The notes beneath the pieces are model-generated. The model was not told the DNA's origin. It saw only the letters and a list, made by a program, of their open reading frames with translations, and ran no database searches. A stretch of 46,921 bases of DNA, taken from NCBI GenBank assembly GCA_009777515.1, contig WRLR01000020.1, positions 1 to 46,921 of the forward strand, given 5' to 3'. This stretch comes from Oscillospiraceae bacterium. GTDB lineage: Bacteria > Bacillota > Clostridia > WRLR01. Made by a program: the position numbers and the translations under genes. The number at the start of each line of letters is the position of its first letter. The stretch's first letter is position 1. Below are positions 14,064 to 24,718 of the stretch, one piece after another.

Positions 14064-17000
14064 ATGATGTCAGCTCGGAATATCCTGCGGATCGGCCTTG
14101 ACGTTGGTTCGACGACGGTCAAGATAGTCGTTTACGACAGTGATTTCAATTTATTATACGAACAATACCAGCGCCACTTTTCAGATATCAGGAAAACCAT
14201 CACCGAACTGCTGAACGCCACATGCACGCGGTATGAGGGCGAATTGGCGGCTGTGGCTGTCACGGGCTCGGGCGGCATTCTTGTTTCCAAATGGCTGGGT
14301 CTGCCGTTCGTCCAGGAGGTCATCGCAGGCGCCAAGGCAGTCGAGCATTTCATACCCCAAACGGACGTCGCCATAGAGCTGGGCGGCGAGGACGCGAAGA
14401 TAACCTATTTTACCAACGGCGTCGAGCAGCGGATGAACGGCACATGCGCGGGCGGTACGGGCGCCTTCGTCGATCAGATGGCCGCGCTGTTGAAGACAGA
14501 CGCGCAGGGCCTTGACGATCTCGCATACGGCTATTCCACAATCTACCCCATCGCCTCGCGCTGCGGCGTGTTCGCGAAGTCGGACATACAGCCGCTGCTC
14601 AACGAGGGCGCGTCCCGCAAAGACATAGCGGCGTCGGTGTTCCAGTCAATCGTCAACCAAACAATCAGCGGCCTCGCCTGCGGGCGCCCCATTCGCGGCA
14701 ATATCGCGTTCCTCGGGGGGCCTTTGTGTTTCTTGCCGCAACTGCGCGAGCGTTTCATCGCCACGCTGAACTTAACGCCCGAGCAGGTGATCCTGCCCGA
14801 TCGCTCGCACCTGTTCGCAGCCATCGGCGCCGCCCTGGCCGCGCCGGAGGTCGGTGTCGCGGGTAGGAACGGCGGCAGCGGCGGCGGCGCAGTCGGCAGC
14901 GCGAACGAGAACGGCGACAACACCGGCATGAGCGCGGGCGGTGGCATTGTGGAAATGGGCGAACTGCTGGGCAGGCTGGGGCGGCTCGGCGCGGTCGAAG
15001 CGGCCGAAGTCAAGCGCCTCCCGCCATTGTTCGCTTCGGAGGTAGAATATCAAGCGTTCGAGTCGCGCCACAAAAAAGCCGCAGTGCGAAAAAAACCGCT
15101 GCACGCGCACAATGGCGAATGTTATTTAGGCATAGACGCGGGCTCCACCACGACAAAGCTCGCCCTGACGGATCGCGGCGGCGCCCTTTTGTATTCCCAT
15201 TACAGCCCGAACGGCGGAAACCCCCTGCTCTCTACGGTGGACGCTCTGCGCGCGCTGTACGCGGGGCTGCCCGACAGCGCATACATAGCCGGGGCGACGG
15301 TGACGGGCTACGGCGAAAACCTAATCAAAACGGCACTGAACGCGGACTATGGCGAAATAGAGACCATCGCCCATTACAAAGCAGCCAAAAAGTTCCTGCC
15401 CAGCGTGGAATTCATACTGGACGTCGGCGGGCAGGACATGAAGTGCATGAAAATCAGGGACGGCTCGATTGAGAGCATCATGCTCAACGAGGCTTGCTCA
15501 TCGGGCTGCGGCTCGTTCCTCGAGACCTTCGCGCAGTCGCTGGAGCTCGGGCTGGACGCGTTCATCGGGCTGGCCGTGCGCTCAAGGAGCCCCGTGGATC
15601 TGGGCTCGCGATGCACGGTGTTCATGAACTCGCGCGTCAAGCAGGCGCAAAAAGAGGGCGCGGACGCCGGCGACATATCTGCGGGCCTATCGTATTCCGT
15701 CATCAAAAACGCGCTGTACAAAGTCATAAAAATCCGCAAGCCCGAGGACATGGGCGAAAAGGTCATCGTCCAGGGCGGCACGTTCCTCAACGACGCCGTG
15801 CTCCGGGCTTTCGAGCAGATGGCAGGGCGCGAGGCCGTCAGGCCCGACATCGCCGGGCTGATGGGCGCGTACGGCGCGGCGCTCACAGCGTGCGAGAGGG
15901 TATGCCAATCAGAACAGGCTAGTCAGGCTGCCCCATCTGCGCCCGTACGAAGCACAATCTTGGGCCCCGACCAATTGGAGCATTTTAATTTTTCCGCCTC
16001 GACAAGGCGCTGCGGACTGTGCGGCAATGGCTGCACACTAACCGTCAACGACTTCGGCGCAGGCCGCCAAATGATCACCGGCAACCGCTGCGAGCGGGGC
16101 GCGGGCATCGAGCGGACGCGTGATCCGCTGCCGGACCTGTACGCCTACAAATACAGGCGCACCTTCTCCCATTACCGCCCGTTAGCGGCTGACGACGCGC
16201 CGCGCGGGCGCGTGGGCATTCCGAGGGTGCTGAACATATATGAGAACTACCCATTCTGGTTCACATTCTTCACCGAACTAAAATTCCGCGTGCTCCTCTC
16301 GCCCCGCTCGACCAAGCAGATTTACGAGCTCGGCATCGAGTCGATGCCATCGGAGTCCGTTTGCTACCCGGGCAAGCTCGTGCATGGGCACATATCGTCG
16401 CTCGTCAGCGAGCGCCCCGACTTCATATTCCATCCATGCATCACCCATGAAGTGCGTGAGGACAAGGGCGCGGACAACTGCTTCAACTGCCCGATAGTGA
16501 CCTCGTACCCGGAAGTTATAAAGAACAATATGGACGAGATCGAGGAAAGCCACGTCCGTTACCTCAACCCGTTTTTGCCGTTCCGCGACTTGGAAAAATT
16601 GAAAAAGCGCCTCTATGACGAACTGTCCGGCCACTGCCGGGGCGCCGCCGTCACCTTTGAGGAGATCGGCACGGCTGTCGATCGCGCGTCGGAAGAATAC
16701 GAGCGGTTCAAAGCCGACATAAGGGGCGAGGGCGAGAGGGCGCTCCGTATTATAGAGGAAAAGGGCGTCATGGGAATCGTGCTGGCAGGCCGGCCGTACC
16801 ACATCGACCCGGAAATAAACCACGGCATCCCGGAAATGATCACAGGGCTGGGCATGGCTGTCCTTTCGGAGGACTCGGTCGCGCACCTGGCGCCGCTGGA
16901 GCGCCCGATCAGGGCGGTCGACCAATGGGCCTACCACACGAGGCTCTATTCCGCCGCCAATTTTACGGGCCTCCACAAGAACCTGGAGCTGATCCAGCTC

Positions 17001-18677
17001 AACTCGTTCGGCTGCGGCATAGACGCCATCACGACGGATCAGGTGCACGAGATACTGCACGCGTACGGCAAGCTGCACACGGTGCTCAAAATCGACGAGG
17101 TGAACAACCTGGGCGCTGCGAGGATACGCATCCGCTCGCTGCAGTCCGCGATCATCGAGCGTCAGTCGGAAGCTGCGGGCGGCGCGGGCAGGGCGAGGGG
17201 GAAAGCGGGCCATCTGCACAACCTTGCGTCGCGCCTCGAGGGCGGGATTTCACATTTGCAAGGCGGCATCACGCACATACAAGGCGGTATTAATCACATT
17301 CAAGGCGGCATTAACCACATCCAAGGCGGCATCAACCACTTGGCCGACGGGATTTCGCATCTGCAGGGCGGTATCTCACAAATACAAGGCGGGATGGGGT
17401 ATCTGTTCGATAAGATAAAGTTTACGAAAAAGATGCGAAAGCGCCACACTATTCTCGCGCCGCAGATGTCGCCGATCCATTTTCAGTTCCTGGAAACGGC
17501 CTTTCACGCCTCCGGGTACAATTTGGAAGTACTGCCGGGGACGGACGACGTCCGGCAAATAGACGAGGGGCTAAAGCACGTGAACAACGACGCCTGCTAC
17601 CCTTCTATCCTGGTCGTCGGGCAGATCATTGCCGCGCTGAAGTCCGGGCTCTATGACATCGACAGCGTGTCCGTACTTATTTCGCAGACGGGGGGCGGTT
17701 GCAGGGCGACCAACTATATCGGCTTTATCAGAAAAGCGCTCAGGGACTCCGGCTTCGACCATGTCCCGGTGATATCTTTGAACATGCTGTCCATCGAAAA
17801 GAACCCCGGGTTCAAGCTTACCCCGCTCATGCTCGTGAAGGTGATGATGGGCATCCTGTTCGGTGACCTTTTGATGAAGCTGGTGCTGGCCACCCGGCCA
17901 TACGAGGCGGTCCCGGGCTCCGTTGATGCGTTGTGCGAAAGCTATGTTGAGCGTTGCAAAAACAGCGTAAGAAAGGGCCGGCTGATTGGCTTTAACAGGA
18001 CCGCCGCCGACATCATTAAGGCATTTGATGAAATCGAACTCATCGACATGACGAAGCCGAAAGTTGGGCTCGTCGGCGAAATTTTGGTAAAATTCCATCC
18101 GGGCGCGAACAACAGGGTCATAGACCTGCTCGAATCGGAAGGCGCGGAGGCCGTGGTGCCCGACCTGATGGGCTTCATACTGTACTGCGCATACGGCACA
18201 CGCTTCAACTGGAAGTATCTCGACGGCAAATGGTATGTCTGGCTCCTTGGCAGCATAGTCATCCGGTTTGTCGAATTCATATCTTCGGTGATGTACCGCA
18301 AGCTCGCCGCCAGCCGGAGGTTTGCGCCGCCGGGCAGCGTACGGGGGCTGGCTGGGGCAGCCGGCGAAATACTATCGCTTGGCAACACCACCGGCGAGGG
18401 GTGGCTCTTGACGGCGGAGATGGTGGAGCTCATTTGCGAGGGCGCGTCGAATATTATTTGCATGCAGCCATTCGCGTGCCTGCCCAACCATATCACGGGC
18501 AAAGGCATGATCAAGGAGCTGAAGCGGCGCTACCCGCAGGCCAATATTGTGGCTGTCGACTACGATCCCGGCGCCAGCGAGGTCAACCAGCTCAACAGGA
18601 TAAAGCTCATGCTGTCGGTCGCGTTCCGGGAGCTGGGCAGCGCGGGCATGGGCGCGGGCGCGGGTGTGCGGGCATAG
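14064..18677 (+). CDS. 2-hydroxyacyl-CoA dehydratase activase/dehydratase-related fusion protein
   Basis: A 1537-residue protein of the kind that joins two BadF/BcrA/HgdC-type ATPase domains to a dehydratase-like region. Domain 1 starts with [10 protein letters not shown] (~11) and has the cluster Cys128 in [10 protein letters not shown]. Domain 2 starts with [10 protein letters not shown] (~355) and has CSSGCGSF at 478. A Cys-rich motif [12 protein letters not shown] (~650) is followed by the HgdB-like part with [10 protein letters not shown] and, near the end, [12 protein letters not shown]. Activases use ATP to fire one electron into the dehydratase. The true substrate of this fusion class is not established. 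Oddities are a Gly-rich spacer at ~270-310 and eight heptads of GGINHIQ type at 1060-1115. ATG 14064 or 14067 follows GGGGGG; the frame upstream overlaps trxA. Confidence 0.88.
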   Translation: MMSARNILRIGLDVGSTTVKIVVYDSDFNLLYEQYQRHFSDIRKTITELLNATCTRYEGELAAVAVTGSGGILVSKWLGLPFVQEVIAGAKAVEHFIPQTDVAIELGGEDAKITYFTNGVEQRMNGTCAGGTGAFVDQMAALLKTDAQGLDDLAYGYSTIYPIASRCGVFAKSDIQPLLNEGASRKDIAASVFQSIVNQTISGLACGRPIRGNIAFLGGPLCFLPQLRERFIATLNLTPEQVILPDRSHLFAAIGAALAAPEVGVAGRNGGSGGGAVGSANENGDNTGMSAGGGIVEMGELLGRLGRLGAVEAAEVKRLPPLFASEVEYQAFESRHKKAAVRKKPLHAHNGECYLGIDAGSTTTKLALTDRGGALLYSHYSPNGGNPLLSTVDALRALYAGLPDSAYIAGATVTGYGENLIKTALNADYGEIETIAHYKAAKKFLPSVEFILDVGGQDMKCMKIRDGSIESIMLNEACSSGCGSFLETFAQSLELGLDAFIGLAVRSRSPVDLGSRCTVFMNSRVKQAQKEGADAGDISAGLSYSVIKNALYKVIKIRKPEDMGEKVIVQGGTFLNDAVLRAFEQMAGREAVRPDIAGLMGAYGAALTACERVCQSEQASQAAPSAPVRSTILGPDQLEHFNFSASTRRCGLCGNGCTLTVNDFGAGRQMITGNRCERGAGIERTRDPLPDLYAYKYRRTFSHYRPLAADDAPRGRVGIPRVLNIYENYPFWFTFFTELKFRVLLSPRSTKQIYELGIESMPSESVCYPGKLVHGHISSLVSERPDFIFHPCITHEVREDKGADNCFNCPIVTSYPEVIKNNMDEIEESHVRYLNPFLPFRDLEKLKKRLYDELSGHCRGAAVTFEEIGTAVDRASEEYERFKADIRGEGERALRIIEEKGVMGIVLAGRPYHIDPEINHGIPEMITGLGMAVLSEDSVAHLAPLERPIRAVDQWAYHTRLYSAANFTGLHKNLELIQLNSFGCGIDAITTDQVHEILHAYGKLHTVLKIDEVNNLGAARIRIRSLQSAIIERQSEAAGGAGRARGKAGHLHNLASRLEGGISHLQGGITHIQGGINHIQGGINHIQGGINHLADGISHLQGGISQIQGGMGYLFDKIKFTKKMRKRHTILAPQMSPIHFQFLETAFHASGYNLEVLPGTDDVRQIDEGLKHVNNDACYPSILVVGQIIAALKSGLYDIDSVSVLISQTGGGCRATNYIGFIRKALRDSGFDHVPVISLNMLSIEKNPGFKLTPLMLVKVMMGILFGDLLMKLVLATRPYEAVPGSVDALCESYVERCKNSVRKGRLIGFNRTAADIIKAFDEIELIDMTKPKVGLVGEILVKFHPGANNRVIDLLESEGAEAVVPDLMGFILYCAYGTRFNWKYLDGKWYVWLLGSIVIRFVEFISSVMYRKLAASRRFAPPGSVRGLAGAAGEILSLGNTTGEGWLLTAEMVELICEGASNIICMQPFACLPNHITGKGMIKELKRRYPQANIVAVDYDPGASEVNQLNRIKLMLSVAFRELGSAGMGAGAGVRA
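17241..17408 (+). repeat. 21-bp tandem repeat, 8 copies, coding for heptads
   Basis: Eight in-frame 21-bp units encode [21 protein letters not shown] (twice), [21 protein letters not shown] and GGMGYLF. Ile and Leu/Ile fall at alternating 3- and 4-residue spacing, the a/d pattern of a coiled coil, with Gly-Gly in each turn. The insert lies just before the [18 protein letters not shown] segment of the dehydratase-like part. Confidence 0.93.
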
Positions 18678-18725
18678 GCGCGGGCGCGCGGCCTGACATT
18701 ATTTCATAATAGCGAGGGTCACCTT

Positions 18726-20660
18726 ATGTCGGTGTTCGATTTTATTTTACTGGGCGGAGGGCTGGCGTTCTTCCTTTATGGGATGATAATCATGGCCAAC
18801 GGCCTGGAGCGCGCTTCCGGCGGCAGGCTGGAACGGGCCCTGGAAAAACTCACCGATAACATGGCCAAAGCGATCGTCCTCGGCGCGATAGTCACCGCCA
18901 TCATTCAGTCGTCATCGGCCACCACGGTGATTATCGTCGGGCTTGTCAACGCCAGGATCATGAAACTGCGCCAGGCTATCGGCGTAATCATGGGGGCGAA
19001 TATCGGCACGACCATAACGGCGCATATCATCAGGCTGGCCGACATTGAGGCGGGCGCGGACATGCTGCTGGCTTATTTCAAGCCCTCGTCGCTCAGCCCT
19101 GTAATGGCCTGTATCGGGTTCGCGTTATATATAACCAGCAAAAAGCAGTCCCGCCGCGAACTGGGGCATATACTACTGGGCTTTGGCGTATTGTTCAGCG
19201 GCATGCTCGCCATGGAGGGCGCCCTGTCGCCGCTGCGCGACAACCCGGACTTCACGCGGCTGTTCGTCATGTTCAAAAACCCTATCCTGGGCGTGCTTGT
19301 CGGGCTGGTGCTGACCGCGATAATCCAGTCGTCCTCCGCTTCGGTCGGCATCCTGCAGGCGCTTACGACAACCGGCGCCATCACCTTTTCATCGGCGTTC
19401 CCCATCGTCATGGGCCAAAACATCGGGACCTGCATCACCCCCGTGATCGCCAGCATTAACACGTCGCGCAACGCCAAGCGCGCGGCGATGCTCCATGTGA
19501 CGATTAAAACCATCGGCACCGTGATCATTTTAATCGTGATATATATCTACCAAAAGGTGGTCGGCTTGCCATTTTGGGACGAGCCGATTTCAAGGGGCGG
19601 AATCGCGAATTTCCACACGCTCTTCAATTTGAGCGCCACGCTCATGCTGGCGCCGTTCGCCTCCCATCTGGAAAAATTCGTCCGCATGATGTTCCGGGCC
19701 AAGGCGGCCGACGGCTCGTATATCCCCGAGATCGAGGACAGCGTCGGCGACGACATCAGCTACCTCGACGAGCGCTTCCTGTCCTCCCCGGCATACGCCA
19801 TCCAGCAGGCGCGCGACGCCGTGGTCAGGATGGCGCACCTGGCCTCGGAGAACTTTGGGCGCTCCATGGAACTCCTCGCCCGCTACAACGCGGACGAGCT
19901 CCGGCGCGCGCGGGAGGTCGAGGACATGATCGACCGGCTGCAGGGCCGGATAGACAGCTATTTGCTGAAAATCACCATGAACGAGCTCACCGAGAGCGAA
20001 AACATAGCGCTGTCGGAGGTCTTGCAAGTCGTAAACGAGTTCGAGCGGATCGGGGACCACTCGGACAATATATGCGACTGCGCCCAGACGATGCGGGACA
20101 ACGGCCTCGCCTTTTCGCCCACCGCGCTGTACGAGCTGGCTACCATGCGCGAGGCTATTGACGAAATTATCGCATTCGCGGTGGACGGCTACATCGAAAA
20201 GGACCTGCGCCTGGCCGAGATTATCGAGCCGCTGGAGGCCGTCGTGAACATACTCGTCGAGTCGCTTAAACTAAAGCACAGCGAGCGGCTGCGGGAGGGG
20301 ATTTGTTCATTGGATGCGGCGTTCCCGTTCGTGGAGGTGCTGTACAACCTGGAGCGGATAGCCGACCACTGTTCCAATGTCGGCGTGCATGTCATCAGCT
20401 ATTCCGGGCAGATAGTGCTGAACGACCGGCACGAGTTCTTGCGCGGCATACGCAACAACCCGTCGGAGGAGTTCCGGGCCAAGTTCGAGATGTACGACCG
20501 GAAGTATTTCGGTCGCATCAACCGCAGCGAGAGCCTATCGCAAATCGATGGGGCCGGCGAAGGCGGCGAAGCCAGCGAAAGCGAAGCGGGCGACGCGGGT
20601 GGCGCAGGCGGCGGAGACAGCGAAGTCGACCTGAGCGGAGGGGCCGATGAGCCGACCTGA
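18726..20660 (+). CDS. Na+/phosphate cotransporter (NptA/PNaS family) fused to a PhoU domain
   Basis: Membrane protein that imports phosphate with sodium, with a cytoplasmic PhoU-like helical domain. It has 644 residues. The transport half carries the two family signature repeats IIQSSSATT (Gln61) and IIQSSSASV (Gln201), and GANIGTT/GQNIGTC after them, with about eight membrane segments up to ~325. Residues ~355-590 form the PhoU domain (FERIGDHSDNICD and LERIADHCSNVG are its paired motifs). The last ~35 residues are a Gly/Glu/Asp-rich low-complexity tail. GCGAGGG lies before the ATG. It is 48 bases after the activase gene and likely in the same operon, with no obvious functional tie. Confidence 0.93.
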   Translation: MSVFDFILLGGGLAFFLYGMIIMANGLERASGGRLERALEKLTDNMAKAIVLGAIVTAIIQSSSATTVIIVGLVNARIMKLRQAIGVIMGANIGTTITAHIIRLADIEAGADMLLAYFKPSSLSPVMACIGFALYITSKKQSRRELGHILLGFGVLFSGMLAMEGALSPLRDNPDFTRLFVMFKNPILGVLVGLVLTAIIQSSSASVGILQALTTTGAITFSSAFPIVMGQNIGTCITPVIASINTSRNAKRAAMLHVTIKTIGTVIILIVIYIYQKVVGLPFWDEPISRGGIANFHTLFNLSATLMLAPFASHLEKFVRMMFRAKAADGSYIPEIEDSVGDDISYLDERFLSSPAYAIQQARDAVVRMAHLASENFGRSMELLARYNADELRRAREVEDMIDRLQGRIDSYLLKITMNELTESENIALSEVLQVVNEFERIGDHSDNICDCAQTMRDNGLAFSPTALYELATMREAIDEIIAFAVDGYIEKDLRLAEIIEPLEAVVNILVESLKLKHSERLREGICSLDAAFPFVEVLYNLERIADHCSNVGVHVISYSGQIVLNDRHEFLRGIRNNPSEEFRAKFEMYDRKYFGRINRSESLSQIDGAGEGGEASESEAGDAGGAGGGDSEVDLSGGADEPT

Positions 20661-20767
20661 TCTGCGGCGCCGATAGGGACGGTTTGGTAGGCGGGGGTGG
20701 CATGGCTTGACTGTTTTTTACCGGTAGAAGCTACGAGGGCGAAGAACTTACAGAGGGGGAGTAATTA

Positions 20768-23176
20768 ATGAAGGATACATTGGGAACGCAAGGCGGTATG
20801 GACGGGAACGGTCAGAAGATAACGCTGCATGACGGCCCGGTCGCGCTGGTGAACGGCGCCCCTGTTGCTGTTGACGCTGCAGACATCTCTCATGCGGGCG
20901 ATATGTCCGGCGGAACTGGCGCAAGTGGCACAATGGCATACCAAATAATAGACGCGCATAACCAGGGTACCGAGAGCGGCAAGCTGAGACTTAAATTCGA
21001 CGCCCTCATCTCCCATGACATCACGTATGTGGGCATAGTGCAGACGGCCAGAGCCAGCGGTATGGAGCGCTTCCCAATCCCCTACGCCCTTACGAACTGC
21101 CACAACAGCCTGTGTGCGGTCGGGGGCACGATCAACGAGGACGACCATGTGTTCGGCCTGTCCGCCGCGAAAAAGTACGGCGGCATCTATATCCCCGCGA
21201 ACCAAGCCGTCATCCACCAGTATGCGCGCGAGGCGCTCGCCGCCTCCGGCCAGATGATCCTCGGCTCCGACAGCCACACCCGTTATGGCGCCCTGGGGAC
21301 GCTGGGGATTGGCGAGGGCGGCCCGGAGCTGGTAAAGCAACTGTTGAACAACACATACGATCTAAACGCGCCGGAGGTGGTGCTGGTTTGGCTCGATAAT
21401 GCACCGCCGCACGGCGTTGGGCCACATGACATCGCGATTGCGCTCTGCGGAGCGGTGTACGGAAACGGGTTCGCGAGCAACAAAATCCTTGAATTTGCCG
21501 GCCCCGGCATCGCCGCCCTGCCCATGGACTACCGCTTCGGGATCGACGTGATGACGACCGAGACCGCCTGCCTCTCGTCCGTGTGGCGCACTGACGACGA
21601 CACAGTACCAGAATTTTATAAGCTCCATGGTAGGGCGGGCGCATACAAGCCCCTCGCCCCAGCGGAGGGCGCGCGCTATGACGCCATGATTATTATCGAT
21701 CTCGCAAAAGCTGAGCCCATGATAGCGATGCCCTTCCACCCGTCGATGGCATATACGCTTAGCGAAATGAAGCTCAACGCCCCGGACATACTGCGCGAAG
21801 CGGAGCGGGAGGCGGCGGGCCAGTTTGGCGGTAAGGTGAACCTGTCGCTGACAGGCAAGGCCGAGGGCGGGCGCCTGATGACCGATCAGGGCATCATCGC
21901 CGGGTGCGCGGGCGGCATGTACGAAAATATCCGTGAGGCGGCGGCCATCCTGGACGGCGCGTCGGTCGGCGACGGCTATTTCTCGCTGTCGATCTACCCG
22001 TCCAGCATGCCCGTCAACCTGCGCCTGATTGACGACGGCGTCCAGGGCAGCCTCATCCGCGCTGGCGCGCTGTTCAAGCCGTGCTTCTGCGGCCCGTGCT
22101 TCGGAGCGGGCGATGTACCATCGAACAACGGTTTTTCCATACGCCACACGACCAGGAACTTTATAAACCGCGAAGGCTCGAGGCCCGGCGACGGACAGCT
22201 CGCGGCTGTCGCGTTGATGGACGCACGCTCCATCGCGGCGACGGCGAAAAACGGCGGGCAGCTGACCTCCGCTGCGGACATCGAATACGAGTCCCCATCG
22301 GGCGGTACCATTGACGACGCGAAACGCGTTTTTGACGCGAGCCGCGTTTTCGACCAGGAGATATATAAAAATAGGGTGTACAATGGATTCGGGAACCCCG
22401 AGCCGGGGGCGGAGCTGGTTATGGGGCCAAATATCGCCGACTGGCCCAAAATCGACCCGCTCGGGGAAAACCTCCTGCTCCGGCTCGCCAGCGTCATACT
22501 CGACCCGGTCACCACCACCGACGAGCTCATACCGTCGGGCGAAACATCCAGCTACCGCTCCAACCCTATAAAACTTGCGGAGTTCGCGCTGTCGCGGCGC
22601 GACCCCCAATACGTGGGGCGGGCCAAGGCCACGCGCGCCCTCGAAGCGGTGCGTGTGGAAAGCGTCGGCAGCATAAACTTACCAGCCGAGGCGCTGGCCG
22701 CGCTGGACGCCGCGCAGGCCTACCTGGGCAAAGCGGTTTCACCGTCCGCAACGCAGATCGCATCGGCGGTGTACGCCCACAAGCCCGGCGACGGCTCCGC
22801 CCGCGAACAGGCGGCGTCCTGCCAGCGCGTGCTGGGCGGCGGCGCCAACATCTGCCGGGAGTACGCGACGAAGCGCTACCGCTCCAACCTGATAAACTGG
22901 GGCATGCTGCCGTTCACCCTGGGCGGCGGCGGCGCTGAAGCCTTCGAGCCGGAAGCGGACGACTGGATATACATACCGAACGTGCGTGGCGTCCTTTCGC
23001 GGGGCGCCGCCCCCGGCGAGAGCCAATTGAAATTTGACGCCTACCACATAAAAAGTGCGGTTGGCGCGGACAGCGTGAAAGCGCTCCCGCTGTGCATAGA
23101 TGCACTCACGGACGAGGAGCGCGACATCATATTACAAGGCTGCCTGATGAATTACTACGCAGCGAAGAACCAATAG
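20768..23176 (+). CDS. Aconitase-family hydratase (probable aconitate hydratase)
   Basis: Iron-sulfur hydro-lyase that isomerises citrate to isocitrate. It has 802 residues. Motifs visible are GSDSHTRYGALGTLGIGEGG (the aconitase GTDSHT region) and the cluster-binding CFCGPCFGAGD with Cys441 and Cys444. The substrate-binding stretch FSIRHTTRNFINREG and the swivel domain from ~640 also match. About 60 N-terminal residues precede the conserved region. Strong ribosome-binding site GAGGGGGAG. It is followed after 37 bases by the isocitrate dehydrogenase gene, which makes citrate/isocitrate the natural substrate and suggests an oxidative branch supplying 2-oxoglutarate for glutamate. A TTGACT box at 20707 may be part of its promoter, but the -10 is poor. 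Confidence 0.87.
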   Translation: MKDTLGTQGGMDGNGQKITLHDGPVALVNGAPVAVDAADISHAGDMSGGTGASGTMAYQIIDAHNQGTESGKLRLKFDALISHDITYVGIVQTARASGMERFPIPYALTNCHNSLCAVGGTINEDDHVFGLSAAKKYGGIYIPANQAVIHQYAREALAASGQMILGSDSHTRYGALGTLGIGEGGPELVKQLLNNTYDLNAPEVVLVWLDNAPPHGVGPHDIAIALCGAVYGNGFASNKILEFAGPGIAALPMDYRFGIDVMTTETACLSSVWRTDDDTVPEFYKLHGRAGAYKPLAPAEGARYDAMIIIDLAKAEPMIAMPFHPSMAYTLSEMKLNAPDILREAEREAAGQFGGKVNLSLTGKAEGGRLMTDQGIIAGCAGGMYENIREAAAILDGASVGDGYFSLSIYPSSMPVNLRLIDDGVQGSLIRAGALFKPCFCGPCFGAGDVPSNNGFSIRHTTRNFINREGSRPGDGQLAAVALMDARSIAATAKNGGQLTSAADIEYESPSGGTIDDAKRVFDASRVFDQEIYKNRVYNGFGNPEPGAELVMGPNIADWPKIDPLGENLLLRLASVILDPVTTTDELIPSGETSSYRSNPIKLAEFALSRRDPQYVGRAKATRALEAVRVESVGSINLPAEALAALDAAQAYLGKAVSPSATQIASAVYAHKPGDGSAREQAASCQRVLGGGANICREYATKRYRSNLINWGMLPFTLGGGGAEAFEPEADDWIYIPNVRGVLSRGAAPGESQLKFDAYHIKSAVGADSVKALPLCIDALTDEERDIILQGCLMNYYAAKNQ

Positions 23177-23213
23177 AACGTAACCTACGGAAAATTATTA
23201 ACAGGGGGGGCAT

Positions 23214-24425
23214 ATGGAAAAAATAGTTATGAATAACCCAATCGTCGAAATGGACGGCGACGAAATGACACGCATCCTTTGGGCCATGATAAAAAAGGAG
23301 CTGCTGGAACCCTATATCGAGCTGAACACCGAATATTACGACTTGGGGCTGCCCTACCGCGACGAAACAGAAGACCGGGTGACGGTCGAGGCGGGCGAGG
23401 CAATCCGCCGCCTCCGCGTAGGCGTCAAATGCGCCACCATAACGCCTAACGACCAGCGTGTCGAAGAATACAAGCTAAAAAAAATGTGGAACAGCCCGAA
23501 CGCCACTATCCGGGCCATTCTCGACGGCACCGTTTTCCGCGCGCCCATAATCCTCGACTGCATCAAGCCAGCTGTACGCTCCTGGAAAAAGCCGATAGTT
23601 ATCGCGCGCCACGCTTACGGCGACATCTACAAAGCGTTGGAGTTCGAAGTACATGGCCCAGGCCGGGCGGAGCTGTTATTCACCGGCAAGGACGGCGCCG
23701 AGAGGCGCGAAACCGTATACGAGTTCGATTGCCCAGGGGTGCTCATGGCCATGCATAACCATGAAAAGTCCGTGCGTTCGTTTGCCCATGCATGTTTCAG
23801 GTTCGCGCTCGACCAAAAACAGGACCTCTGGTTCGGCGCCAAGGACACCATCTTGAAGACATACGACCAGTATTTCAAAAACACATTTACCGAAATATTC
23901 GAAAGCGAGTACGCAACCGCGTTCAAGGACGCCGGCATCGAGTATTTCTATACATTGATCGACGACGCCTGCGCGCGCGTCGTGCGCTCCGAAGGCGGCT
24001 TCATCTGGGCGTGCAAGAACTACGACGGCGACGTCATGAGCGACCTGGTCTCCACCGCGTTCGGCTCCCTGGCGCTGATGACGAGCGTGCTGGTGAGCCC
24101 GGACGGGTGCTTTTTCTATGAAGCCGCGCACGGCACCGTCACGCGCCACTATTACCGTTACCTAGAAGGCGGGGAAGCGACCGCTAACCCCATAGCCACG
24201 ATTTTCGCATGGACAGGCGCGCTGCGTAAAAGCGGCGAGATGGATGGTAACGGGCGCCTAACGCAGTTCGCGGATGCGCTGGAGGCGGCCTGCCTGGGCG
24301 CCATGGAGTCGGGGACGATCACCAACGACCTCAAAAGCCTATGCGAGATCACCGAGCCGAACGTCGTAAACACTGCGGATTTTCTTGCAGCCATAAAAAA
24401 CAATTTGGATAAAGCGGTAATCTAA
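23214..24425 (+). CDS. icd: NADP-dependent isocitrate dehydrogenase (dimeric, eukaryote-like type)
   Basis: Oxidatively decarboxylates isocitrate to 2-oxoglutarate. It has 403 residues, the length of the homodimeric eukaryote-like subfamily rather than E. coli Icd. Motifs are VEMDGDEMTRILW, SPNATIRAILDGTVFRAPI (substrate phosphate and carboxylate contacts), ARHAYGDIYKA, DDACARVVRSEGGFIWACKNYDGDV (metal-binding Asp) and HGTVTRHYYRYLEGGEATANPIATIFAW; the Arg-His after GTVT fits NADP preference. GGGGGGG lies three bases before ATG 23214, which is tight, so ATG 23229 (MNNPIVEMDG) is a possible alternative start. It forms a two-gene unit with the aconitase gene. Confidence 0.95.
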   Translation: MEKIVMNNPIVEMDGDEMTRILWAMIKKELLEPYIELNTEYYDLGLPYRDETEDRVTVEAGEAIRRLRVGVKCATITPNDQRVEEYKLKKMWNSPNATIRAILDGTVFRAPIILDCIKPAVRSWKKPIVIARHAYGDIYKALEFEVHGPGRAELLFTGKDGAERRETVYEFDCPGVLMAMHNHEKSVRSFAHACFRFALDQKQDLWFGAKDTILKTYDQYFKNTFTEIFESEYATAFKDAGIEYFYTLIDDACARVVRSEGGFIWACKNYDGDVMSDLVSTAFGSLALMTSVLVSPDGCFFYEAAHGTVTRHYYRYLEGGEATANPIATIFAWTGALRKSGEMDGNGRLTQFADALEAACLGAMESGTITNDLKSLCEITEPNVVNTADFLAAIKNNLDKAVI

Positions 24426-24584
24426 ACGCAATACAATCACAAAAATTTTAACTAAAAATCCCATCGCCTTTTGAGCATAATGTATTAAATTGGGTTCAAA
24501 GCGGGTATATTAAGGCATAAGCGCTTTATGTCGCCGACCTCCGGCCGCATGCGATGTGCAATACCGGCAGACACGACATAGCCA

Positions 24585-24601
24585 CATGCAAAAATTGCAT
24601 G
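24585..24601. promoter_or_regulatory. Palindrome upstream of the histidine kinase
   Basis: CATGCAA-AAA-TTGCATG is a perfect dyad. CACATGCAA recurs as a direct repeat at 24584 and 24621. Nearby CATAAGCGCTTTATG (24516-24530) is a near-perfect dyad as well. The gap 24426-24718 otherwise holds nothing recognised. Possible regulator sites; no promoter is clear. Confidence 0.4.
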
Positions 24602-24718
24602 CCGGTGGTCGCGATAAAATCACATGCAATGCCATATGCCCGCCGGGGTTAAGCGTCGCCCTAGTGGAGCGTACTGATAACTCGACATCATGCGGTTCTA
24701 CAACACGGGGATGGGACA

